Of a stretch of DNA of 36,985 bases, positions 10,929 through 21,339 are shown piece by piece (position 1 is the first letter of the stretch; the number at the start of each line of letters is the position of its first letter). The stretch covers positions 116,595 through 153,579 of the forward strand of contig QKYT01000042.1 of the NCBI GenBank assembly GCA_003550305.1, given 5' to 3'. This DNA comes from Glomus cerebriforme (lineage: Eukaryota > Glomeromycota > Glomeromycetes > Glomerales > Glomeraceae). The notes beneath the pieces are model-generated. The model was given only the letters and a program-made list of their open reading frames with translations. It made no database searches and was not told the origin of the DNA. The translations under genes and the position numbers were made by a program.

Positions 10929-12260
10929 CTAATAATTATAATCTCTTATATTTTTTTTTAACTCCTTCATTGCTAATTTCTCATCTTTGTCAGTAAAACC
11001 TTCATATTCATATTCATTCACACCTTTGATTTCTTTAGCTCCTTCCTTATTTTCATCTTCACCACCTTCATCACCTTCACTACCTTTACTTTTATTATCT
11101 TCTTTATTTTCACCACCTTCTTCTTCATCTTCTTCATCATCTTTCTCATCTTCTCCATCATCTTTATTTTGTTCAACTTCATTTTCTCTATCTTTTAATT
11201 TATTATTTTTATCATTATCAACAAAACCACCTTTCAAAATTTTTTTCTAATTTTTTTTTTTTTTTTAAGAAAGAATCAATTTAATTAAAGAACAATAAAA
11301 ATAGTATTATTTTGTAAAATTTAAACCTACCAAGTTTTTTAAATAATATTTTATTCTGAGATTTATAATTCTTTCATTCAATTATATATTGAAAACCTTC
11401 AGATTTAATAAACTTTCTGAAACTGCTATCATGAAAGCAATTTAAATATTAGAGGAAAATCTGACTTCTTTTAATTCTTTTGACCAAACCTTTTTAATTA
11501 TACATATTATATAAGTCTTTTTGGATTCTAAGTGATTAAAAAGTGATCAAATTTTTTTAATAACATTTTTAGTACTAATTTTTGACAAAGCATTATTATT
11601 AATTTTTTTTACCTGCTATATCCATCAGTTTGAATAATTTGTTATGAAAATTTTTTACAGCTGTCCCATTCTTTCATTTATTCACAGCTGCAAGTAGCAC
11701 ATTCGTCTTCATGGGTGGAAGTTGCTGCTCTTCGAATATAGAAAATACTGTATTTCTGATTTTAGTTGCTAACATTCCTCTATTACTTCTAATTTGTTTT
11801 AAAATCTAACAGAAAATAATAAATAACTATTGGTTAAAAAAAAAGAATAAATAATGCAGAACTTCTAATTCAACTGAAACTTACGTTTCTATAAAAATAT
11901 TTCTCATACATTATATTTCATGACTTTGATATAAAATCACTAATATAATCTTCATGATTTTTGAACAAATATTCTTCTATTTCTTCACAAAATTCTTTTT
12001 GAGTCAGATAAATTGATTTTTTTAATAAAATTTTGGCCACTTTTTTAACAACATTCTAATAAATAGATGTTAATACAATATATTANTATTATTACTCCAT
12101 ACTTATGATTAAATAATAAATCTATTTGTTTATTATCTTAACAAATTGCTCATCCACATAACTTTTAGATTTATTTTCTTCTAGTTTGGAAACTCTATTA
12201 ATCAAAGAGTTTTGTAATGCTAGTAACCTATCGATTTTCTTTATTATTAATGAATTTTAT
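10929..12260 (-). pseudogene. Decayed lineage-type gene: coiled coil, helical core, acidic tail (copy B)
   Basis: Minus-strand pieces in order. About 12140-12245 is a coiled coil (LALQNSLINRVSKLEENKS). About 11890-12057 contains KKVAKILLKKSIYLTQKEFC and EEIEEYLFKNHEDYISDF and ends at GTAAGTTTCAG. About 11610-11815 contains IRSNRGMLATKIRNTVFSIF and LPPMKTNVLLAAV. About 11340-11580 is a further helical stretch (SKKTYIICIIKKVWSKELKE). 10929-11250 is a long acidic tail, almost all Glu, Asp, Lys, Asn and Gly, ending in TAA. In-frame stops occur within the core pieces (for example TGA after NK near 11690 and after SKS near 11920). The module order matches the copy at 7.1-9.4 kb. No function is recognised. 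Confidence 0.45.
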
Positions 12261-12489
12261 TGAATTATTTTGTTAAAAAAAGAGAACGCTATATTATAAA
12301 AAATAAATTTATAGTTAAATTAGGTTGCTTAGTGTCAAAGATAAGAATTGAAATTATTAAATAAAAGTGTAAAATTATCTTCAAAGAATATATTCCTAAA
12401 AATTGTAGTTGGCACTATTGTTCTTTACTTCTTTTTTTGTTTTTACTATTAGTTGTAAAAGGAAAAAAGTGTTTAGACATTTTGCTTAT

Positions 12490-12580
12490 TATTATTGTAA
12501 TAGAAGAAAAAAAAGAATTATTATTGTAATAGAAGAAAAAAAAGAATTGTTGTTATAACAGAAGAAAAAAAAGTGCTATA
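12490..12580. repeat. Short tandem repeat, about 29-bp unit
   Basis: About three copies of a TTGTAATAGAAGAAAAAAAAGAATT unit starting near 12496, 12525 and 12553. They are purine-rich on the plus strand. Confidence 0.6.
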
Positions 12581-12694
12581 TATTGTGAAATTTAACTTAC
12601 AATTTTACAAATTTCACGAGTATTTCGCACAAGTATATTTTGCTAAAGAAGGAAAAAAAAACAAATTAAGGAAAAAAATGAATCTTACATCTTT

Positions 12695-12900
12695 ACACAA
12701 GTTCTTTTCAAAAAAAAAAGAGTAAAAGAAGCTTATTTCAAAAAATTTTGAGAGTAAAGTACGAATCTTACATCTATATATGAGTTCTTTCCAAAAAAAA
12801 AGAGCAAAAAAGGAGCTCATTTCAAAAAATTTTGTATACACAAGTTCTTTCTAAAAAAAAAGGAGCAAAAAAAGAGCTCATTTCAAAAATTTTGAGAATA
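12695..12900. repeat. Tandem repeat, three copies of a 58-80 bp unit
   Basis: Three copies of ACAAGTTCTTT-(C/T)-A8-GAG(C/T)AAAA followed by GAGCTCATTTCAAAAA and TTTTG, starting near 12699, 12782 and 12840. An extra segment (GAGTAAAGTACGAATCTTACATCT) separates the first two copies. The minus-strand open frame across this array looks like a by-product of the repeat, not a gene. Confidence 0.65.
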
Positions 12901-12904
12901 AATT

Positions 12905-14070
12905 ACCTTTATTACAAATAGTTCAATATTAAAAAAATTGTTAGATATTAGAAAAGAAAAATAAGGCAAAAACTTCTGCGTAGCAAAAAGTATTTGTCTT
13001 ACAATCAAAGTTTTATTTAGATCACTTCATTAATAAAATAAAAAAATAAAGGAACTAACAAAAACTTTTGCACAGAATATTGCACAAAACTAATAAATAA
13101 ACAAACAAAAAAGTTTATATGATCACATGTCACATATAATTATATGTTGTGCAACTTCAAACAATAATAAAAATTTAGTATGTATGATAGATAGTATATA
13201 GATTATTATACTATCTAGAGGGTGAAAATCTGAAGTATATTCCATAATACTATTTCTCAAACTATATTGTGACTTTGAAACTTCTATCATTTTCTTTAAC
13301 AAATAAACAAAATTTATTTTTCTTTCACAAGTTATTATTTTACTATGTCAATTTCTACATATATTATGATATACTGTATATATAAATGCAAATCATACTG
13401 ACTGTACATACTGATTTTCTGAAATATAAGTTTAATATTGCATAAAAAAAGTACAGTATGAGTTTCTGTATGTGGAATGATTTTATTTTTTTTGTACAAA
13501 TTTATTTTTAAATGTGATATATTATCATTAATTTTATCAAAGAAATAAAGAAAAATAAAATCATATTAAATATGTATTTTAAAAATTTATATTTTATTTA
13601 ATTAAAATGATCAAAAATAAAATAAAACTTTTATCTTCATATTTTTAATATTCATTTACAATTTACTAAAGTTCAGTAAAATTAGGATAAAATTAGAGTT
13701 ATAGATTATTAAAAAAAAAAATAAAACTTTTATTTCAGTTTTTTTCTAACATTTATTTTAATTATATTAGTAGATAGAAACTAGTATTTTCACATCATTA
13801 GATAAAGTCTGGTATTTGTTCACTACCAATAATTATATTAATACCTAAGTTGCATGATAAGAATATCAGTACTAATGCAACTTAAAAAAAAAAAATTATG
13901 AATAACTATCAGTTATATAATGCCTTATCTAGGAAGGCCGAATAGAAAAGAATGTTTACAGTAAGCTAAACTTTCACCCACAAAATTTTAGCAAACTGTG
14001 GTCACAAAATGCTTCCAGTTCTCTATTTCTACCAGTTATATAATACTTTAAAAGATGACTATTATTCATA
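12905..14070. other. AT-rich spacer with a small inverted repeat
   Basis: No gene recognised. 13846-13855 (TAAGTTGCAT) pairs with 13875-13884 (ATGCAACTTA) around a 19-nt loop. The phrase CAGTTATATAATNCNTTA occurs twice (about 13909 and 14034). Confidence 0.45.
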
Positions 14071-14074
14071 ATTA

Positions 14075-14683
14075 CAGTCTAATCTCGATATAACGAACCC
14101 ACAATATACCGAACTTTTTTTAAAAAACTAGTTTCATAATATATAAAAAAATCTCGATATACCGAACTTCATATGAAACTTNATATAGCATATACCGAAN
14201 ATGTATTGATATACCGTCTATTATAAAATATAATAAAAAAAATCTTGATATACCGAACTGGTCATGTGATCAGTAGATTATAAATAATATCTTTTTATCT
14301 GTTGAGCCAAAAAAGAAAAATTATAAATGTAAATAAGCAACATTAAAAAAAAANAAAGATTTATGCTTGTTTCATGAATTGTACAACGTACTGTACATAC
14401 GCAGAAAATAATTTTTCTAATAGTATTATAGTAGTACTATAATTTTTTTGAACATTTTATTAATAATAATATAATTTATGAATTTTTAAACATTTATTTT
14501 TTTACAATAATAAAAATTTTATATCGAAATACATAAGATAAATCACGTGATTTTCAATATACCGAACTGTTTATTACTTACTTATAGAGTTCGGTATATA
14601 AAGAAAATTTGATATACCGAACTATCTTTATATACNNAACTTTTNCTCTTGAANCACGAGTTCGGTATATCGAGATTAGACTG
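14075..14683. mobile_element. pogo/Tigger-like MITE with internal copies of the terminal motif, 609 bp
   Basis: Left end CAGTCTAATCTCGATATA and right end TATATCGAGATTAGACTG are perfect inverts of each other over 18 bp. They are flanked by TA at 14073-14074 and 14684-14685. CAGTC termini with a CTCGATAT(A)NCGAAC core are typical of pogo/Tigger-like elements. No transposase is encoded. The core ATATACCGAAC recurs inside in both orientations at about 14104, 14156, 14190, 14210, 14248, 14557, 14588 (inverted), 14612 and 14631. Several single N bases fall in these copies. Confidence 0.85.
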
Positions 14684-14689
14684 TATGTT

Positions 14690-15540
14690 AAATAAAAAAA
14701 TTTTTTTACATATTTTGAAATAATTTATTTATTAAAAATTTTGATGACAGATCTTTTCTATAGGTAAATACTTAGATTTTTTCTATAAGTAAATATTTGA
14801 ATAATAACAATAAAGTTATAAAAGAATGAATATACTTTAATACTTGCTTAATTTTTCAGAATTAATATCTTTAAGTTTTAATTTAGATTATAATAAATAA
14901 ATATTAAAAAAATGATATCTCCCTCAAGAAAGAAGAAATGTGTGATATATTTCAGTCGAGATATATATTAACGTCATCAAAGGAATCAGTTGGTAATTAT
15001 TTATGATATAAATTAATCTTATACATACCAGATAAATCTATTAAATATTTAAATTTTTAGGAAAATTTGGACAAGACTCTTGCTATGCTATTAATAATAT
15101 ACATATTGGACAAAATAATAAGTCTATACCAAGAGAATGATATGAAAAGTTATGAAGAAATTTTCAAATTCTCAAAGAAAATTATAATAATTTAAATATA
15201 AGATTTAAATTTGGATTGGATCTATAGAGTTTATTAATAATTTTTACATTAATATATTTTCTAATAATTTTAATAAAAGAATTCCTATTTTAGATATACA
15301 GTATATATATAAATTTTTATAGAATAAACATATTAATTGGCTTCTTATATGATCAATACATGATTTTCTATTGTAAATTTATAGATCTTAAAAACTGCAA
15401 TAGTTATGTTTTTATGTTTTTATGTTTTTTCAATTCTAATCAAACACTTTTAACATATGATTTTTTCTATTGTTCTCTATTTAATTACGTCATATCAAAC
15501 CCAAATCAAACCTAAAACTACAGTAATTATGTTAAAAATA
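14690..15540. other. AT-rich stretch with possible decayed coding traces
   Basis: Around 14910-15240 a few plus-strand fragments look vaguely coding (for example near 15100-15180) but no frame is open for more than about 25 codons and no family is recognised. Confidence 0.35.
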
Positions 15541-15548
15541 TTTTGCAA

Positions 15549-15850
15549 GTAAAATTTGAATATTCTCCAAAAATTTTTTGCTAATTCACGTGAAATTTAA
15601 TAATTTAAATAAAATTGACGTAAAATTGTTCTTTTAAAAATATGATGAATAAATTTGATGATATTCACCAAGATTTTTTTATATTTAAAATTTGAATAAT
15701 TCGTATAATTCGCATAAAATTTAATAATTTAATGTAAAATTATTCTCTTAAAAATATGATGAATTTGATGAATATTCATAATGAATATTTGATGAATATT
15801 TGCCAAGATTTTATTAAATGATTTTTAAGTAAAATTGTTCTCGAAAAAAT
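15549..15850. repeat. Degenerate tandem duplication, about 130-bp unit
   Basis: A unit running from AAAATTTGAATA through TTTAATAATTTAA, GTAAAATTGTTCTTTTAAAAATATGATGAA and CACCAAGATTTT occurs at about 15552-15680, again at about 15687-15815, and partially at 15826-15855. It directly abuts the left end of the Tc1 element. Confidence 0.6.
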
Positions 15851-15874
15851 CAGATTTTTGAATTCTTATTAATA

Positions 15875-17203
15875 CACAGGCCTACAATAAATTACCAGAT
15901 TTTTATCACGTGAATTTGTACTCTGTGTTATGATCAGTGATTTCTTCCTATCGCGCATATAAATAAAGGAGGTAACAAAATATTTTGCTTTCATCTCTTT
16001 TCTAGTTTAAAATGCATGAAAATGAACTTTTAAAAACCCAGCGTGAATGTATTATTAGTGCATATATTAGTAGTACCAAGCAAAGAGTTATTTCTACTCA
16101 ACTTGGTATTCTCATTAGTACTATTAATGATACTATAAAAAGGTATAAAGAAACAGGTTCTATAGAACCTGAGAAACGTCCTGAGTGGCCAAAATTACTC
16201 AATGAATATGATACACGAGCTTTAAAATGAATTATCTGAACTGACTGATTTTCTCCTTTAGGTGATGTGACAAACAAGTTAAATACTAGTCTTAACACAA
16301 GATTGCACTATAACACAGTTAGAAGTTACCTTCATAATGAAGGTCTTGGGAGTTATACTGCAAGAAAAAAATCTTGTTTAATCGCTAAGCATCAAACTGA
16401 CCATTTGGAATGATGCAGAAGAAAACGAAACTGGACAGAAGAATGGAAACAAGTGGTATAGTCAGATGAGTCTAGATTTGCATTTTTTCAATTAGATGGT
16501 TGAGCAAGAGTATAGCGAGATCCTAAGAAAACATACAATAAAGATTGTATTTAACCTACAGTTAAGTTTGGTGGAGTATTAGTAATGTTTTGGGGGTATT
16601 TTGGTTGGCATGGGATTGGACCTTTGGTTGTGATGAAGGGAAACATGGATTCTAATGATTACATCAATATTATGGCTAATCATTTTATCTCATGGGTTGA
16701 CAATTATCCCAACTCCATTTTTCAGCAAGATGGAGTGTCATATTATACTTCAAATTATAGTACTTGGTGGATGAGAACACATAATATTCTGAATTTAGAT
16801 TGGGTGATGCAAAATCCCGATCTTAACCCTATAGAGAATTTGTAGAATCATTTGGATAACCAGGTTCAAAAAAGAAAACCTGTATCCAGATCTAAACAGG
16901 AGTTAATTGTGGCAATACAAGAGAAGTGGCAAAAAATTACTATTGAAACATGTCATCACTTAATTTTAAATATGCCTGATCGGGTTAAAGCAGTAATTAA
17001 GGCCAAAGATGGTCATATTAAATATTGATTTTTTCATGATAATATTTTTCATATAATTACTTTATATTTTATATTTTAATATAATAAAATTTATTTGTCA
17101 ATTAATAAGTACAAAAAAATTTTTTACATGAGCACAAAATTATGCATTTTACATTATAAATTTATAAATAAAAAAAAATATGGTAATTTATTGTAGGCCT
17201 GTG
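15875..17203 (+). mobile_element. Tc1-type transposon, complete ends, 1329 bp
   Basis: Perfect 23-bp terminal inverted repeats (15875-15897 and 17181-17203, beginning CACAGGCCTACAATAAA) are flanked by TA at 15873-15874 and 17204-17205. Length and layout are those of a standard Tc1 element with one transposase gene. The intact ends indicate a moderately young insertion or one preserved by trans-mobilisation, while the gene inside is dead. Confidence 0.93.
16012..17028 (+). pseudogene. Tc1-type DD34E transposase, inactivated by in-frame stops
   Basis: A single uninterrupted frame of 338 codons plus the terminal TGA, the usual size for Tc1 transposases, with no indel. The N-terminal helix-turn-helix runs about residues 5-50. 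The catalytic core shows VSDESRF-like sequence (SDESRF at about 151-156, first Asp), FQQD (second Asp, about 240) and NPDLNPIENL (Glu, about 275), with 34 residues between the second Asp and the Glu. In-frame stops lie at 16228, 16237, 16246, 16411, 16459, 16501, 16513, 16552 and 16843. By comparison with family consensus, these replace Arg (CGA to TGA), Trp (TGG to TAG or TGA) or Gln (CAA to TAA). Missense changes in the GRP-type motif (codons near 16180) and after the second Asp also look like C-to-T or G-to-A changes. Confidence 0.93.
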
Positions 17204-17224
17204 TATTTGCCAGAATTTTTTTTT

Positions 17225-17480
17225 ATATAAATAATAAGGTTCCTCAAACTTGAATCAAATCAAATATGAAGCCAATTTGAATTTGTCAAATCAAATCAGG
17301 TTCGAATCAAATTCAAATCAAATATTAAATATTTGTCAAATTGACCAATCAAATTAAAGAATTTTCAAATCAAATCAAATCAAATTCGAATCAAATCAAA
17401 AAAAAACTGATTTGAATTTGCAAATTCAAATCAAATTCAAATCAAATGTCAAATGTCAAATCAAATTGCGTATCCCTAAT
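17225..17480. repeat. Cryptic CAAAT/CAAATT repeat tract
   Basis: Dense, irregular iteration of TCAAAT, TCAAATTC and their complements (TTTGAATTTG), with a central A-rich point near 17400. It abuts the right end of the Tc1 element and stops abruptly at GCGTATCCCT. Both orientations of the motif are present, so the region can fold. Confidence 0.75.
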
Positions 17481-18360
17481 AAATAGTTTCTCTTTTTTCC
17501 TCTCTTCCTCTCTCTCATAATTACTCTTTCCTCTTTTCATAGTAATTATAAATTCTTACAAATTTTAATTTAATTTTAAAAATGGTTTGATCTCTTACAG
17601 AAATTAATACATTAATAACTGAAAGAAAGCAAATAAATTAAGTAAATACTTCTATTACTTTTATTTGATTTTAATGAATATAAAAAAAAATAAAAAAAAA
17701 ATAAAATAAATATATATATTATTTATATTTTTTTAGATTTACTGAACATTTTTGGATAGGCAAAAACTAATTATTGAAACAACTTCACTATGCGTGTTAA
17801 TAAAACTTGCAATAGCAATTATACTGAGGATTAGTGCAAACAAAAATTTAGTAGACTAGTTTCAGAATATAATGTATATAATTTAATATTAATAACAATT
17901 AAAAGTTAATAATTAAATACTTACATATTTCTAACTTATTTTTAACTTATTATGTTCAAATTTTTAGGATATGAAGCTTTATGTGACCAATGATAAAAGA
18001 GAAGCTAGAGAATTTGAATAAATCATAAGAGATAAGTACTAATGCAATTAAGGTTAGCTATTTATGACTAAATAATATAATTATGTTATTTAGTCATAAA
18101 TATAATAAAATAACCTAAATATAATTAAATAAACTAGATATACTAAATAATTTAAATATAACTAAGTAAAATTCTTTATTATATATATATTCTATTTTTT
18201 TTTTTAATTGATTAATTTTTTTAAGCATATATAAATCTATTATTATATTTATTCTATATACTTTTTAATAAACAAATATTTTTTAATTGCTACTTGGATA
18301 AGTCTGGACTAATAATTCTTAATTAGATAATTGAATTTATCAAATTTAATTGAGTTACTA
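17481..18360. other. AT-rich spacer
   Basis: A CT-rich patch (17490-17535, TCTTCCTCTCTCTC) follows the repeat tract. There is also an inverted pair around 18058-18100 (CTATTTATGACTAAATAA / TTATTTAGTCATAAAT). No gene is recognised. Confidence 0.45.
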
Positions 18361-19210
18361 TAGTAATAAAATTTTCTGTAATTAGGTTTTGAACAAAAGA
18401 CTTCAAAGCAATTTTCAAGTATGAAATAGTTCTGATAAAATGTTTTTCAAGATTTCAAAAGATGATATTTAGGGATCTATATTTGATTATAAAATACCTT
18501 AATAAAGAATATAAAGAATCTGTTCAAAAGTTAGTAAAAAGTAATGTTAGAATTGATGATATATTTAAGAAAATAGAAAGTAAATTTTTTAATGATTATA
18601 AGATATAAAAATTGAGAGTGTTATATATATTATCATCATAAATTTCTTTGTTATTGAAGAAATTGTAAATCTATAAGTGATTTCTTTATTCTTCAAGTTT
18701 TTAAAGGACTTTCAGATAAAAAGAAAAGAAAAAGTATTGTAGATAATATTTTCTTTGATAAGTTTTCAGTTTATAATAAGAGCATCATATCATATTAAGT
18801 AATATAATATTTTTACCTCTTGGTTACAAAAAAAATATTTGAAATTATAGTAAATCTGTAAAGAACATTCTGCTAAAATATTGCCAGTAGGAAGCAAAAG
18901 ATTATTAAGTTTTAGTTTTTAATAAAAAAAAATTAATATTCAAGCTAAAGTATAAATTGTTATTTCTTATGATGAAAGTTATTCACAAAAAAAGCCAATA
19001 GATGAATCTATAGGTACTATCATATAAGTTTTAATTGTAATAAACAGTGGATCATTCTGAGTATATAGCAATATTGTAAAGTATTTTGATAAAGAATCTA
19101 ATTGGTGTTTCAATAGAATAGATATTTCATAAAAGCTGATAAGCAAAATTAAAACAATTGTATTTGAATATCTTATTAATACAGATATTGATTAAAATTA
19201 TCTGGCCACT
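18361..19210 (+). pseudogene. Decayed transposase-like coding remnant
   Basis: Plus-strand fragments with real-protein character persist in shifting frames. FKGLSDKKKRKSIVDNIFFD lies near 18690-18760. ISYDESYSQKKPIDESIGTI lies near 18960-19020, followed by a stretch reaching NWCFNRIDIS near 19100. The SYDESYSQKK context resembles the first catalytic Asp region (VSxDxSWxKR) of Mutator-like/Kolobok-like DDE transposases. That is a weak match made from memory. Stops are frequent and no start or end can be defined. Confidence 0.3.
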
Positions 19211-20040
19211 TTTTAAAATGAAATAACTTTATATTAATAATATAAATATAAATAAAAATTTAAGTTAAATATATTCATCATGACTTTGTCTATTAATTTA
19301 TTTATAAATTTAATAATAAATTATATTTCAATTTGTGACAATAGCTGCTTTAATACTATGAAATATACCATTACTTAATTTTTAATAATATTCTAAAAAT
19401 TATCTTTTTATACATTTTTAATCTACTTTTCATTACTTTTACCAAGAATAATTAGCAAAGCATGCAAGCATAATATTATATAAGTTTTATAGTATAATAT
19501 TTTATGAGATTATAGACTTCTTGTATAAACTTAAATTTATGTAAATCTATGAGATTTGTGAAGTTTAAAATTTAAAAATCATATATCAAGGTTTAACTTA
19601 ATATCTAGTAATTGGATTTTAAAGAAATTTATACTAACAGATTTATCTTATTATGAGGAATCAGATGGTAGTAATTTCATTTTTGTAGGATATTCAATAT
19701 ACAATTATAATATAATCATAATACTTTAAACTTTAAGACATTTTCTATAATATCTTTTAATCCAGTAATCAAAAAATGTTAATTTTTAATTTAATAGATT
19801 TGTCTTATTGAGATGATTCAAATGGTGGTAAAATCATAACAATTTAATCATTATTGACTAAGATACAGTATTTTTAATTTTGTTAAAAATTTTTGTTATT
19901 TAAGTCATAAAATTTATATGTTATATGGTTTCATATTTCAAAGTATTTAAAAAAATATAAAGCATAGAAGTTGTTTATCATGATTATAATAGAAAGTCAT
20001 ATGCTATTTATATTACATCAATATGTGATAATCTACATAA
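19211..20040. other. AT-rich DNA with a dispersed degenerate repeat
   Basis: The phrase AGATTT(A/G)TCTTATT(A)TGAG...GATGGTAGTAATTTCAT occurs near 19638 and, more diverged, near 19798. A relative occurs near 21890-21945. No gene is recognised. Confidence 0.35.
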
Positions 20041-20042
20041 TT

Positions 20043-20390
20043 TTAGTAAAACAAACTGGCTGAATAATTTTGATCGCTATCTGTAAAGAGGTTAAAGTCT
20101 AATTCTTTTTTTGCTAAAATATTTACCAATTTATTTTTTATCACACAATCATAACCTTTGATTTTAATGAAAGAGATTTTTTTTTAATATTATCTATAAT
20201 ACCTAATAATAATGATCTATTCTTTAATTTCAAAAAATTTCTAGTATTATTATTATTATTTAAACTATCTAACAAAAATCTAAAACTATTAATAGCATCA
20301 ATCAAAATACTACTATCAATATAAATTATAACTTCAGCTAAATAGAAAATTATTAGGAGAGTAATTAAAATTATAGGTGTTACAGAATTA
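20043..20390 (-). pseudogene. RNase H-like remnant of a non-LTR retrotransposon
   Basis: Reading the minus strand from about 20390, a frame runs ITLLIIFYLAEVIIYIDSSI, then LIDAINSFRFLLDSL, then an Asn run, then NRSLLLGIIDNIKKK. After a frameshift near 20155 it continues NKLVNILAKKELDFN and stops at 20043. The V-I-Y-x-D-S motif, a following helix and a terminal N-x-x-A-(D)-x-L-A-K-like helix match the RNase H domain found at the C terminus of many fungal LINEs. The reverse transcriptase is not visible upstream. This is a fragment with at least one frameshift. Confidence 0.45.
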
Positions 20391-21330
20391 ATTATAATAT
20401 ATGGAACTTATATTGTAATACTGTAATGCCATAAATGTACCATAATGTTAATCTGCAAAATGTAAAAATTAAATATTCAAAAAAAAAATTAAACATCAAT
20501 TGACATCAAAATTGGGCATTATTAATTTATAATTTAAGAGATTGTGAAATATTTGGATTTGCTAATTATAATTATATGAAATGGCATAATTGTAATTATG
20601 GCATTTTGATAATACCTATAGTTAAAATAGCATACAGTTTAGCTTTAGTGAAAAATAAATCTGATAATAGAAATACAAATCCTGATTATTAATATTAATT
20701 CAACTAATGCTTATTTTAAAGCCTTCTGTAATGTGCATTTTTAAAGAGCCATCTATATATACTATATATAGAATTTTTAATTTTTAGAAAATGAATGTTG
20801 ATGAAAAAATTAAATAATAGTTATAAAGTATTTTTATCTTGAATATATATTTACAGAATGATTTCTTCTAAAAAAATACTATTCTGAAAAAAAATATAAC
20901 AATCAGGTAGAGATATAAAAGTCTTATTAATATTAGCCATTAAATAATACTTATAGTATAAGAGAGAAATATAATATTCAAAGGTAATGTTTTCTATCAA
21001 AATAAAAATACACAAAATATTATTAATTGTTTGTAAGTTAAATTAGATAATAGTGAAAAAATACATAAAGTTATAATTAGTATAACTATATGTTTTAAAT
21101 CAGTATAAGAATTGTAATTATTTAGATATTTTATCAAGAAAAGGACTAAATTCTTGAAGGAGTTATATGAGATTAAAGAATAATAATACTCTATAGTAAA
21201 AAAATTATTATGATATTTTCATAAATAAACTCCTTGCAATTGGTTAATCAAATTCTTTTTTTTTTTTTTTATCAATCAAAAAAATAAATAAAGATGAAAC
21301 TTGTATGTAATAATTAATGTATCAGTGTAG
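20391..21330. other. AT-rich debris
   Basis: No gene recognised. It may include older parts of the same retroelement on the minus strand, but no motif could be confirmed. Confidence 0.35.
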
Positions 21331-21339
21331 AATAAAGTT

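Noticed and set aside
10987..11250. Plus-strand Ser/Pro-rich open frame of 87 codons
   Set aside because: It is the antisense shadow of the acidic tail on the minus strand and consists almost only of Ser, Pro, Leu and Phe.
12614..12841. Minus-strand Phe/Leu-rich open frame of 75 codons
   Set aside because: It follows the three-copy tandem repeat; its sequence repeats with the DNA and shows no protein features.
16098..16298. Minus-strand open frame of 66 codons
   Set aside because: Antisense shadow of the Tc1 transposase N-terminus.
16012..17028. Reassigned stop codons (alternative genetic code) as the explanation for in-frame TGA/TAG
   Set aside because: The cyclin gene and the small secreted-protein gene end in TGA, TOM70 in TAA, and the intact genes contain no internal TGA or TAG, so the code is standard and the transposase is dead.
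17225..17480. CRISPR-like or phage-type repeat array
   Set aside because: The repeats are irregular and very short with no unique spacers, and the genome is eukaryotic.
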